Below are positions 35,754 to 48,118 of a stretch of DNA of 64,000 nt, in pieces. Position 1 is the stretch's first letter; every line of letters begins with the position of its first letter. The notes under the pieces were generated by a model. The model saw only the letters and a program-made list of their open reading frames with translations. It made no database searches and was not told where the DNA came from. Location: NCBI GenBank assembly GCA_964609385.1, contig CAZSSM010000017.1, forward strand, positions 32,255-96,254. Reading direction: 5' to 3'. A program made the position numbers and the translations under genes. This stretch comes from CAZSSM01 sp964609385 (GTDB taxonomy: Bacteria; Planctomycetota; Planctomycetia; Isosphaerales; Isosphaeraceae).

Positions 35754-35763
<10 letters not shown>
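35152..35763 (+). CDS. ECF-type RNA polymerase sigma factor
   Basis: This is a 203-residue sigma-70 family protein of the planctomycete ECF type. Region 2 is visible as GALWERYYRRLVGLARAKL, then DAEDVALSAFDSFYRRAEQGRF and NLWRLLFTITARKAISQ. Region 4 is LISIARWKMEGYTNREIAGKLDVIEQTVERKLRRIRAIW, a helix-turn-helix for the -35 element. ATG 35152 begins MTSTGSVTVHLRDLKQGD, the normal start for the group. Its end overlaps the start of the kinase gene, so the two are translationally coupled. In planctomycetes such ECF/kinase pairs are common, and the kinase is thought to govern the sigma factor (known association; mechanism inferred). Confidence 0.93.
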
Positions 35764-39482
<3,719 letters not shown>

Positions 39483-40481
39483 GAGTGAAGACGGTTCCGG
39501 GATCGAGGCGATCGATAACGCGTTGATGTTCCCGCTGACCCGGCCTGAATCGACGCCCAACAACGCAGCGATCTCAGGGCGGATCTCGAAACTCGAGTCC
39601 CAGACGATCCCCCCGAAGTTCAAGAACCGAGCAGCCCCCGTCGTCGCGTCGTCGATGTTCCACACATAGATCTCGCCGCCTGTCAGACCCAGGTCCGGGT
39701 CCTCGTCCAAGCTGAAGATCAGAGTTCGAGCCTCCAGCGAGAAAACCATGGCATCGATGTCGACGACCGCCGACGGCGTCAGACCGATGGCGTTGGCGAT
39801 CTCGACCCTCGAGAGAAACCGGGACGTGGTCCCGGCCTGTGCGTCGAATTGATAAACCGCCGTCCCGTCCACATCCCCCTCGATCGAGAAGAACTCCGCA
39901 TTAGATACGAGATCGGGCCCAAACAGATCGATGGCATCGACGTTGGGGGCTGGATCGAGTTCCTCAGGGGGCACCCGCGGATTCATGTTCTGAACAGACC
40001 CGGGGTCCAGGCCGATCGTGATCGCATCAGTGACATCGGCCCCTCGACCGTAAATGACTCCCGAACCAAGTCCACCATCGACCAGATTGGGCAGGTCATT
40101 GTCGATGGAAAAAAATAACGCGCTGTTGTTTTCAAGCAACTCGCGAACCAACGGTGCATTGCCCGCCGACATCGCATCGACCTCACCCCCGATGGGGAGA
40201 ATGGCTCCGCGATACAGGAATCCGTCGGCCGATCCCCCATTCCCGTCAATCACAAGCGTCTGATATGGCACGATCGGATTGGCCGTCGGCGAAGCGGAAC
40301 GATCCCCCTCCAACGACACTTCTTTGCCGGGAACACGATCCAGTGGCGCGGGTTCGCGTCCAGGGATCGGGTCGAGGGGATCTTCCACAGGCTCAGGTGT
40401 ATCACCGAAAACCAGACCTCCGTGGATCCCCACGATCACCAGGCCTAGCCCCAATAGTCGCTGTAGTGCTCCTAATCGCAT

Positions 40482-41060
40482 GACGCTCTGCTCCTAACAG
40501 GCTCACTTCTCGACTGTGGACGAAGTGGGAATGGGTTATCCTGTGGCTGACCAAGGCCTGACGTTCGTTTCCGTCGACACGCGCGACCACCTCACCGAAT
40601 GCCACTAAACAAGAACAATCCTGTACCATCTTCCCACTTCCGTCGAGTTGACGTCTAGACCATGCTTGCATTTCCAATCCGAACCTGCTGTTCGTTGATG
40701 CGATTGATCAACGTCCCATCGTGCGGACCGCGGAGGCAAGTCGCTAATACGTCTCTCAGTCTGCCTAGCTAAGGGCCGATCGTTTGAAGACAAGCCCCAA
40801 GCAAGAACCCATTGAATCGCACAAAGCACCGGCTCGACGCTTGCCTCATTTTCATAATCCATGAAACATGAATTTCGTCACAACCCTCGGAAGCATTGAT
40901 TTGAATTTAAATAAATTCACATACTTTACGACCTAATCGAACCATGAGGTCAACCCTTGATTTTTGGACGCGAATCACTGGGACAATTGCAGCCAAGTTC
41001 AAGGTCTTGGGGAGGTCGATTGCTGTAAAAGAAAAGGCTTTGTTCCGAGCGCATCAGCAC
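40482..41060. other. Intergenic region with AT-rich palindrome
   Basis: No gene is supported in these 579 bp. The end near 40860-40935 is AT-rich. TGAATTTA (40902-40909) and TAAATTCA (40912-40919) form an 18-bp palindrome around AA, possibly an operator or an origin-like unwinding site; no transcript start is evident. Confidence 0.4.
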
Positions 41061-41858
41061 TCAGAAACAAGCGTCGACGATGCCCCCTTCGACCCGGTGG
41101 GCGGCGCCTGTGGTGGCCGATGCATGCGGCGAACAGAGATAAACTGCATGGGCCGCGACCTCTTCGACGGTCGCGAACCGACCGATCAGCGAGCTGGGTC
41201 GGGCCGTCGCCACGAAGTCGGCTTTCATTTGCTCGACGCTCCGTCCACGTTGAGCGGCGATCTGCTCGACAAACGTGGCCACGCCCTCGGTCCAAGTCGG
41301 GCCGGGCAGCAGACTGTTGACTGTCACACCAGTCCCAGCAAGGACCTTCGCCAGCCCCCGAGCGATCGCCAACTGGGCCGTCTTCGTCATCCCGTAATGC
41401 ACCATCTCCGATGGGATGTTGATGCCCGACTCGCTGGAGAGAAACAGGATTCGTCCCCAACCGCGTTCGCGCATTCCCCCCATCACGGCACGCGCACAGC
41501 GGACGCCCGACATCACATTGATGTCGAAGAACCGTTGCCAGTCCTCATCAGGGATCTCCTCGAACGGCTTCGGTTCGAAGATCCCCACGTTGTTGACCAG
41601 GATCTCGATCGGGGCGATCGATTCGGCCTCGCGGATGACCGTGGCGCATCCTTGGGCGGTCTCCAGACAACCGGGGACGCCGTGGACCTCGCCCCCCTCT
41701 GACCGAAGCTGCTCGACCGTGGCGGCGACGGTCTCGGGCTTGCGACCATTGATGAGAACCGTTGCTTGCTCCCACGCCAACGCTCTCGCGATCGCCTTGC
41801 CGATCCCGGCTGTTGAACCGGTCACCAAAGCACACTTACCGGCCAACTGCATATCCAT
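41061..41858 (-). CDS. Short-chain dehydrogenase/reductase (classical, FabG-like)
   Basis: This 265-residue NAD(P)-dependent oxidoreductase is visible as TGSTAGIG (residues 12-19), INGR after the second strand, ILVNNVGIF, a catalytic Ser in LFLSSESG, YGMTK as YxxxK, and LLPGPTWTEGV. The tail AHRVEGGIVDACF has the G-G near the C-terminus common in this family. ATG 41858 is chosen, with GAGGG just upstream. The substrate is unknown. It is divergent or independent from the neighbours, with more than 320 bp on each side. Confidence 0.9.
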   Translation of the reverse strand: MDMQLAGKCALVTGSTAGIGKAIARALAWEQATVLINGRKPETVAATVEQLRSEGGEVHGVPGCLETAQGCATVIREAESIAPIEILVNNVGIFEPKPFEEIPDEDWQRFFDINVMSGVRCARAVMGGMRERGWGRILFLSSESGINIPSEMVHYGMTKTAQLAIARGLAKVLAGTGVTVNSLLPGPTWTEGVATFVEQIAAQRGRSVEQMKADFVATARPSSLIGRFATVEEVAAHAVYLCSPHASATTGAAHRVEGGIVDACF

Positions 41859-42184
41859 TGTGGTCCCTCGTTGCTCATCGGGGCGTCTCTCGATGCTCAG
41901 CATCGCCGAATCGGCTGTTCCCGATGAGTGTACGGGACGCGTTCGACAACCCGCAACAGTCAGCGATCCGGCGTCTGGAATCCGACGAAATCCCTACCTG
42001 ACCGAGAAGCTCGATAACAACACTTGAAAAATTGGAAATCTGTTGTCGTTCTTGTCAAACAACGAAAAAGACCCCGATCATCAGCCTCTCCCGAGGTGGC
42101 CGACGACCTGGGTCTTGTTGGAGGACTATCGCTTGACAAGCGGGAGGACCGGGATCGTGTCGAATCCGGAGGATATCCGATCGA
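41859..42184. other. Intergenic region
   Basis: No gene or clear site is recognised between the two minus-strand genes. An AT-richer stretch at 42015-42070 may hold the dehydrogenase promoter or the lipoprotein terminator, but no consensus is convincing. Confidence 0.3.
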
Positions 42185-42793
42185 TCAACGGCCCATGAGT
42201 GATGTGGAGGGACCGGCGCATCGTTCCAGGTAGCTCTTGTCGATGTAGATGACCTCGACGCGGTTGTCGACGTGGTTGAACGGGATCGGAAAGTCCGAAA
42301 AGTATGATTCGTCGAAGTAAATCGTACACTTGTATATACATGTGACCAACTTGCAGACGCCGACCAACGGGTAGACCTTGCAGGTGCCGACTTCTTGGGC
42401 GTAAGGTTCGACGACGATCTGAACGTTGTTGCGATGCACTTCATAGATGAACGGGACACCGTGCCGGAACCGCGGGAGGGCACGATAGACTTCGGCCTCG
42501 GTAGGCGGATCGGCACAGGGCGGCGGTTCGATCTCACCGACGACCCGGTCGAAAACGGGAACCCGGTCGTATTCCTCAAGCGCCAGATCTTCCTCGAGCC
42601 GTTGCGACTGGGTCGCGAAGATCGGGTAAGGGAACGACCATCCGGTCACGTGAAGCGGAGCGATGTCGCGAAAGACGTAGGGGACGCCGCAGCCGATGAC
42701 GCTGGAGGTCACGGCGACGATCAGACCTCCCAACACCAGGCCGCGAATCCGGCGCGGAGCGCTCGGGCCCCGTTGGGGCGCGGTTGCGTTCAT
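42185..42793 (-). CDS. Hypothetical Cys-rich lipoprotein
   Basis: This is a 202-residue protein. The signal peptide RIRGLVLGGLIVAVTSSVIGCG has a lipobox (VIG|C near residue 35), so attachment to the outer or inner membrane is expected. After that come FRDIAPLHVTGW, PPCADPPTEAEVYRALPRF and a cysteine cluster (CKVYPLVGVCKLVTCIYKC) that could form disulphides outside the cytoplasm. The C-terminal part, YIDKSYLERCAG, has another Cys. I do not recognise the family. ATG 42793 is supported by an AAAGG ribosome site 7 bases upstream; the open frame continues upstream without family-like sequence. Confidence 0.7.
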   Translation of the reverse strand: MNATAPQRGPSAPRRIRGLVLGGLIVAVTSSVIGCGVPYVFRDIAPLHVTGWSFPYPIFATQSQRLEEDLALEEYDRVPVFDRVVGEIEPPPCADPPTEAEVYRALPRFRHGVPFIYEVHRNNVQIVVEPYAQEVGTCKVYPLVGVCKLVTCIYKCTIYFDESYFSDFPIPFNHVDNRVEVIYIDKSYLERCAGPSTSLMGR

Positions 42794-43378
42794 GTCAGAC
42801 CTTTCCTTCCTGGTCAGTCGCCGAATCCGGGGCGATCCTCCGCACCCGCCGGCCGCTCGACGGCCGGACTCGATTCGCCACTGAGGTCCTCGATCATCGC
42901 GGCGGTTCGACCCCTCCCGATGGGGATCCGAAACCACCCGGTCCTGTTCCAAACATCGGCCGGAGACCGATTGCAAGTGAGACTTTTCCGACTTTCAGGA
43001 CTGGAGCAATTGGGCCGAATGCCACAACTTGACGCCCTACAAGGCTCGTGCCGATCTCCGGATCTGTACCCTCTGATCGCCAGGGAGCCGGCCCGCTCTT
43101 GAAACGAACTGCCGATTCCCCCGCCATTCTCTCGATATCTGCCGGTTGGAGGTCAGCCCATTGGCCGATCTCGAATGCGATCTCCGTGTTGGATCGGCTA
43201 GGATTCGGCTCGATGGGCCCGCTACAATCGATCGTGGTCGAGACGCCGACGCGTCCCGAGCGATCGTCGAACGATCCGGGTGCCTCGACTCGTTCCACGG
43301 GCTCGACGAACCGATTCGATTGGCTACGCCCCCTTCGCGAGCGGTCCCAGCACGGAGGAGCAAGGAGCCGCAACCACC
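42794..43378. other. Intergenic region upstream of the enolase-superfamily gene
   Basis: This is 585 bp without a convincing gene; several frames are open only because of base composition. A TACAAT hexamer at 43224-43229 may be a -10 element for the plus-strand metabolic cluster, without an obvious -35. AAGGAG lies just before the start at 43379. Confidence 0.35.
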
Positions 43379-44569
43379 ATGGCCGTTCGCCTGCGACAGA
43401 TCAACTTGATCCACATCGCCGTCCCGCTTCGGCAAGCAATCACACACGCCTCGCATCGACGGGACCGCAGCGACAACCTCATCGTCCGCGTCGAACTGGA
43501 CGACGGTTCCGTCGGCTACGGCGAGGGCGTCCCGCGGATCTACGTAACCGGTGAGACAATCGAATCCACGTTCCAAACCCTCGAGCGAGACGACTGGGCC
43601 TCCAAGCTGGACGAACTCGACGACCTGACCACCGTCGTGACCCGTCTGCAACAGCTCCGACTCAGCGAGACCGAGGCGGACCCTCGCCGTCGCTTTGGTA
43701 ACGCGGCACGATGCGGTCTGGAACTGGCAGTGCTCGACGCAGTGACCCGACGGCTGGGCGTCCCGATGGGCCAAATACTAACGGCCGTCGACGCGCCCGG
43801 AATCCGGTTCCGCCATTCCACACGACCGGTCCGCTACAGCGGAGCAATCACCTCGGCCTCGGCTCGGCGCGAGCGGATCGCCGCCTGGAAACACCGGATC
43901 TATCGCTTCCGCCACGTTAAAGTGAAGGTCGGCGTCGACGGACAAAATGACCCGAAACGGATCCGCGATCTGCGTCAGATCCTCGGTCGTCGGGTGGATA
44001 TCCGGCTCGATGCCAATGAGGCCTGGCCCCCCGAGCAACTCTCCGAAAAGCTGGAGCCGCTCCTGCCAGCTCGTCCCTCGGTCCTGGAACAACCGGTACC
44101 CGACGCGGATGTGGGGGCCTTGGCCGAATTGCGTCGCGGTCGCCTCGGTGTCCCGATCATGCTCGATGAGTCGCTTTGCAGCCAGCAGGATGCCGAGTCG
44201 GCGATCGCGCAGGGCACCTGTGACTTCTTCAATATCCGCCTCTCCAAATGTGGTGGCTTGATCCCCAGCCTCCAACTCATCGCGTTGGCGCAACGTTCAG
44301 GCATGGGCGTCCAACTCGGCTGTCATCCCGGCGAGACCGGTTTGCTCTCGGCCGCCGGACGCCAACTGGCTAGCCGGGTTCGCGGGATCCGCTACCTGGA
44401 AGGCTCGTACGACCGCCATGTCCTGCGGGCCAACCTCATCCGGGAGGATGTTACCTTCGGTCTCGGAGGCAAAGCTCTGCCGTTGACCGGCCCTGGTCTC
44501 GGCGTGACCGTTGATCCCGCCAAGCTCGAAGCGCTCACCGTCACACGTCGCGAGGTGTGTTATGACTGA
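43379..44569 (+). CDS. Enolase-superfamily epimerase/cycloisomerase (muconate-lactonising type)
   Basis: This is a 396-residue member of the muconate cycloisomerase/dipeptide epimerase branch of the enolase superfamily. A capping domain is followed by the barrel. Visible are the KxK base in RHVKVKVGVDG (~residues 181-183), metal ligands in DIRLDANEAW, SVLEQPV and IMLDESL, and the opposite Lys in FFNIRLSKCGG. All residues for proton abstraction alpha to a carboxylate are present, so it should be active. The substrate is not predictable: L-Ala-D/L-Glu epimerase and o-succinylbenzoate synthase are close relatives. ATG 43379 has AAGGAG upstream. Its last bases overlap the hydrolase start, so the two are coupled. 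Confidence 0.87.
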   Translation: MAVRLRQINLIHIAVPLRQAITHASHRRDRSDNLIVRVELDDGSVGYGEGVPRIYVTGETIESTFQTLERDDWASKLDELDDLTTVVTRLQQLRLSETEADPRRRFGNAARCGLELAVLDAVTRRLGVPMGQILTAVDAPGIRFRHSTRPVRYSGAITSASARRERIAAWKHRIYRFRHVKVKVGVDGQNDPKRIRDLRQILGRRVDIRLDANEAWPPEQLSEKLEPLLPARPSVLEQPVPDADVGALAELRRGRLGVPIMLDESLCSQQDAESAIAQGTCDFFNIRLSKCGGLIPSLQLIALAQRSGMGVQLGCHPGETGLLSAAGRQLASRVRGIRYLEGSYDRHVLRANLIREDVTFGLGGKALPLTGPGLGVTVDPAKLEALTVTRREVCYD

Positions 44570-45533
44570 CCCGTCCCCCATACTCGATGACGTTGCCTCC
44601 AGACCTTCGGCTAACCTCGCGCCCCCCGAGGGTGCTGAGGACCAGATCGTCGAAGCATCCGATGGATATCGGCTGGCCGTTCGGCGTTGGCCCGTCCCTG
44701 AAGGTCAGACGACCCGGGGCCGGATCCTGTTGATCCATGGGATCCAGAGCCACGCCGGCTGGTATGATGGCCTGGGTCAGCGTTTGGCGATGTCGGGGTT
44801 CGAGGCTGTCTTCCCGGACCGGCGGGGTTCGGGCCGCAATACGGTCGCGCGAGGGGACACGACCGGGACGACGCGGCTGGTCCGCGACCTCCGACAAGTG
44901 CTCGCCTCTACCCATGACGATCGAGCGGACCAACGCGTCCCGCTCGCGGTGGTTGGAATCAGTTGGGGCGGGAAGTTGGCGGTCCTGCTGGCTGCCGACT
45001 CACGGCGACCCGTCTCGGCCCTGGCCTTGATCACTCCCGGGCTGTTCGCGCAAATCAGTCCCCCCCTGGGAACGCGACTCCGAATCGGTCTCGCCCGGAT
45101 GGTCCGCCCTCGCAAACGCTTTCCGATCCCGCTGAACGACCCGGAGCTGTTCACCGAGGTCCTTGAGCGTCGCCGGTTCATCGCGGAGGATCAGTTGGCA
45201 TTGCGCGAGGCGACGGCGCGTCTGTTGAGCACCAGCGTCCGACTCGACGTCCGCGTCCGGCTCGCCGCCCCGTCCATCCGGTGTCCGAGTCTGCTCCAAC
45301 TGGCCGGCCGTGACCGGATCATCGCCAACGACAAAACCCGGGCATTCTTCAAGGCGTTCCCAGCGACTGACAAGACCGTCCTCGAATATCCCGAAGCCCA
45401 GCACACCCTTGAGTTCGAGCCCGACCCGACGCGCTACGCTCAAGACCTCATCGCTTGGCTGATCCCACGACTCCAAGGAGGTGATCCAGCCGTCGACGGC
45501 CACGTCTCCGAATCGAACCACACAAGCCTATAA
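44562..45533 (+). CDS. Alpha/beta hydrolase (monoacylglycerol lipase-like)
   Basis: This is a 323-residue protein. The fold is clear from ILLIHGIQSHAGWYDGLGQRLA, DRRGSGRN, nucleophile elbow VVGISWGGKLAV (Ser), then LLQLAGRDRIIANDKTR (Asp) and YPEAQHTLEFEP (His). The catalytic triad is complete. No signal peptide is seen, so it acts in the cytoplasm. ATG 44562 overlaps the upstream epimerase by eight bases, strong evidence of joint expression and perhaps a shared substrate such as an ester, lactone or thioester (inference). The gap to the RuBisCO-like gene is 137 bp, so the latter may have its own promoter. Confidence 0.87.
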   Translation: MTDPSPILDDVASRPSANLAPPEGAEDQIVEASDGYRLAVRRWPVPEGQTTRGRILLIHGIQSHAGWYDGLGQRLAMSGFEAVFPDRRGSGRNTVARGDTTGTTRLVRDLRQVLASTHDDRADQRVPLAVVGISWGGKLAVLLAADSRRPVSALALITPGLFAQISPPLGTRLRIGLARMVRPRKRFPIPLNDPELFTEVLERRRFIAEDQLALREATARLLSTSVRLDVRVRLAAPSIRCPSLLQLAGRDRIIANDKTRAFFKAFPATDKTVLEYPEAQHTLEFEPDPTRYAQDLIAWLIPRLQGGDPAVDGHVSESNHTSL

Positions 45534-45579
45534 GTTATCTGTCCTCAAGTCGATTCTGGCTGACTACGGCCAAATCTCA

Positions 45580-45591
45580 TTTATCGATAAA
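45580..45591. promoter_or_regulatory. 12-bp perfect palindrome upstream of the RuBisCO-like gene
   Basis: TTTATCGATAAA is a perfect palindrome, followed five bases later by TTGACC (45596-45601), which resembles a -35 hexamer. No good -10 lies at the right distance. It could be an operator for the RuBisCO-like/nitrilase unit (inference). Confidence 0.4.
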
Positions 45592-45670
45592 CACATTGAC
45601 CTGATCGTAAAACACTCGTCCCGTCCGTGCATACCTTTCCCTTGAGCCCCGCAACGGAGTCCAATGCGCG

Positions 45671-47026
45671 ATGTCCACTCCCCACGACTATCTGCCGATC
45701 GAGGTTCGCGGTCGAGAGCCAATCGACGTCAAAACCTATCCGACGACCATCGCCCCGTCTGAGGGGATCGACCTGACCTACTACGTCAAGACCGACGGCG
45801 ACCTGGAGGCGATCACCCGCAAGATCGCGGAGGAGGAGACGACCGGTCGCTGGATCGGTGGCGGGACGCCCACCGAACTGTTCAAGACCGCCCGCGCTGA
45901 GCCGACCCGGATCGCCTTCTACAACGATCACGACGGGATCATCTCGATCCGTGCTCCCTTGGGGAACCTCGACATGGACGAGGCCGACCCCTTCTACCAG
46001 CTCCAGATGATCTCCGTTGGCGGACCGATCCTAGAGTTCGTCTACTACACCGAGGTGGCCTTCCTCGACTTCCAACTGCCCAGCGCCTTGCAGAAACGGT
46101 TCCCCGGCCCAAAGTGGGGCATTCACCGTTCCCGAGAATATGTCGATCTGGCCGCAGATCAACCCTTGCTGGGCACGATTATGAAACCGTGCAGCGGACT
46201 GAGCGTTGAGGAGGTCGCCAACAAGGCCGCCCAGGCCGCCCTCGGCGGTTGCGTCCTCATGAAGGACGACGAGAAGATGCTCAACCCGACCTATTGCCCA
46301 CTCGAACCGAAGGTCCGCGCCGTCTCGAAGGCTTTGACGCGGGTTCAGGAGCAGACTGGCCGCAAGACGATCTACTGCCCCCAATTGCCAGTCCGTAGCG
46401 ATCGACTGCTGGAAACGGCGAAGCACGCCGTCGATTGGGGGGCCACCGGGCTCATGTTTAACATCATCATGGGCAACAACCCAGCCGCCCTCGCGATCCT
46501 GGCCGAGTGCCGCGACCTCGATGTGCCCTTGTATGCCCATTGCGGCGGCCTCGCGGCGCTGACGACCGGCCCTCGGAGGATCGATGCGCGCGTGATCGCC
46601 AAGCTGGTTCGCCTCTGTGGCGCCGACTACTTCCAGATCGGTGTGATGGCTCAGTCCGACTGCCACGTCAACAGCCTCGACCCCAGCCTGCTCCGCATGC
46701 TCGCTGGAACGTTCTGGGATGAGATGGCAACCACCGACGAGACTCCTGCACCGATGTCCGACACCGTGCCGGTGACCGCCGGTGGCCTAGGCGCCAAGAA
46801 CCTCGGACCGAATATGGCCGCCTTCCAACACCCCAAATGGGGCTTCGCCTTCGCGCCGCTGGCCGGCTCGAACATCCTCGATCACCCCGACGGTCCCGAG
46901 GCCGGTGCCCGGGCGATGTGGCAGGCGGCTCAAGCCTACGAGCAGGCTCAGATCACCGAGCCCGACGCCCTCCACGAACACGCTCAACGAGCCGAACAGA
47001 CCGAATTGCTGGCCCTATTTAACTAA
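45671..47026 (+). CDS. RuBisCO-like protein (form IV), non-carboxylating
   Basis: This 451-residue protein has the N-terminal alpha/beta domain and TIM barrel of RuBisCO. Compared with spinach numbering, Lys175 is kept (IMKP, K172), as are the carbamylated Lys201, Asp203 and Glu204 (MKDDE, K198/D200/E201) and His294 (YAHCGG, H290). Replaced are Lys177 by Cys, Arg295 by Cys291, His327 by Gln322, Lys334 of loop 6 by Ser329, Ser379 by Ala, and Asn123. It therefore cannot be a normal CO2-fixing enzyme, but should still bind Mg and enolise a substrate. Known relatives include MtnW-type enolases and transcarboxylating forms. Residue matches are by eye. It sits between a hydrolase and a nitrilase. 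ATG 45671 is the likely start. Confidence 0.93.
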   Translation: MSTPHDYLPIEVRGREPIDVKTYPTTIAPSEGIDLTYYVKTDGDLEAITRKIAEEETTGRWIGGGTPTELFKTARAEPTRIAFYNDHDGIISIRAPLGNLDMDEADPFYQLQMISVGGPILEFVYYTEVAFLDFQLPSALQKRFPGPKWGIHRSREYVDLAADQPLLGTIMKPCSGLSVEEVANKAAQAALGGCVLMKDDEKMLNPTYCPLEPKVRAVSKALTRVQEQTGRKTIYCPQLPVRSDRLLETAKHAVDWGATGLMFNIIMGNNPAALAILAECRDLDVPLYAHCGGLAALTTGPRRIDARVIAKLVRLCGADYFQIGVMAQSDCHVNSLDPSLLRMLAGTFWDEMATTDETPAPMSDTVPVTAGGLGAKNLGPNMAAFQHPKWGFAFAPLAGSNILDHPDGPEAGARAMWQAAQAYEQAQITEPDALHEHAQRAEQTELLALFN

Positions 47027-47112
47027 CCTCATCGATCAATTTTTGAACATCTTTCCGGACCGTCCCAAGCACAATCCCCGGGGCGAGTCGTTCCCTTGGG
47101 AGCATTGAGGCG

Positions 47113-48081
47113 ATGCCCGAACCGATCCGCCAGCCCATCGTCGTTGCAGTCGTCCAGTCGCGCGTCGATCCGTATTACGACCTCCCCGCTGCTCTGGAGA
47201 TCCTTCGGAGCGGGGTGGCCGAGGCGGCTGCTCAGGGCGCCCGCATCGTCGCCTGCGGCGAGACGTTCTTACCGGGCTACCCGGTTTGGCTCGATCACTG
47301 TCCTGAGATGGGATTCTGGAACCATGAGCCGACCAAGGAGGTCTTCGCCCGCCTCAGGCGCAATAGTGTGACGGTGCCTGGCCCGGCGACGGCCTCGTTG
47401 GGCGACCTGGCCCGCGAGCATCGCGTTGTGTTGATCGTTGGGGTCAACGAACGGGTTGATCGAGGACCCGGCAACGGCACGCTCTACAACAGCTTACTAA
47501 CCTTCGGGCCAGATGGGCGCTTGCTCAATCACCACCGCAAGCTCGTTCCCACTTACACTGAGCGGTTGGTTTGGGGCCACGGCGATTCGGCAGGTCTTCG
47601 GTCGGTCGAGACACCCGTCGGTCGCGTCTCCGCACTGATCTGTTGGGAGCACTGGATGCCGCTGCCCCGACAGGTCATGCACGATTCTGGTGAAGACATT
47701 CACGTGGCCGTCTGGCCGACCGTCCATGAGATGCATCAGGTGGCCAGCCGACATTACGCCTTCGAAGGGCGCTGTTTCGTGCTGGCCTGTGGTCTGATCC
47801 AACGAGCCGGGGACCTACCTAAGGAGCTGGCCCTACCTGATGAACTGGCCCAAGCACCCGAGACGCTCGTGATGCGCGGTGGCAGCGCGATCATCGGGCC
47901 CGACGGTATGTATGTTGCTGGACCCGTCTTCGACGAGGAGTCCGTCCTGACCGCCGAGATCGATCTGGCCGCCGTCGACCGCGAGGCGATGAATCTCGAC
48001 GTGACCGGACATTATGCGCGTCGAGAACTGCTCGACGTCGTTCTCACGCCCGTCCAACGCGTTGCGACCGAAGCGCCTTGA
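47113..48081 (+). CDS. Nitrilase (carbon-nitrogen hydrolase superfamily)
   Basis: This is a 322-residue protein. The catalytic Glu-Lys-Cys triad is visible in CGETFLPGYPVW (Glu near residue 50), NHHRKLVPTYTERLVWG (Lys ~140) and LICWEHWMPLPR (Cys177). C-W-E-H-x-M-P is the signature of true nitrilases, converting R-CN to carboxylate plus ammonia, rather than of amidases, although some members are cyanide hydratases or act on aldoximes. It is cytoplasmic, with no signal peptide. It lies 86 bp after the RuBisCO-like gene on the same strand and probably shares its transcript. No regulator gene is adjacent. Confidence 0.9.
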   Translation: MPEPIRQPIVVAVVQSRVDPYYDLPAALEILRSGVAEAAAQGARIVACGETFLPGYPVWLDHCPEMGFWNHEPTKEVFARLRRNSVTVPGPATASLGDLAREHRVVLIVGVNERVDRGPGNGTLYNSLLTFGPDGRLLNHHRKLVPTYTERLVWGHGDSAGLRSVETPVGRVSALICWEHWMPLPRQVMHDSGEDIHVAVWPTVHEMHQVASRHYAFEGRCFVLACGLIQRAGDLPKELALPDELAQAPETLVMRGGSAIIGPDGMYVAGPVFDEESVLTAEIDLAAVDREAMNLDVTGHYARRELLDVVLTPVQRVATEAP

Positions 48082-48118
48082 CTCAAGTATGTGCGAAGGC
48101 CACTCCAAGGCTCCGACA

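Noticed and set aside
40944..41702. 252-residue plus-strand open frame
   Set aside because: It lies antisense to the dehydrogenase at 41061-41858 whose SDR motifs are complete; the antisense product has no recognisable features.
43037..43774. 245-residue minus-strand open frame
   Set aside because: It overlaps the start of the enolase-superfamily gene on the other strand and its sequence has no family pattern.
45671..47026. Authentic CO2-fixing RuBisCO large subunit
   Set aside because: Loop-6 Lys334, His327, Lys177, Arg295 and Ser379 equivalents are replaced, and no small subunit or phosphoribulokinase gene is nearby.
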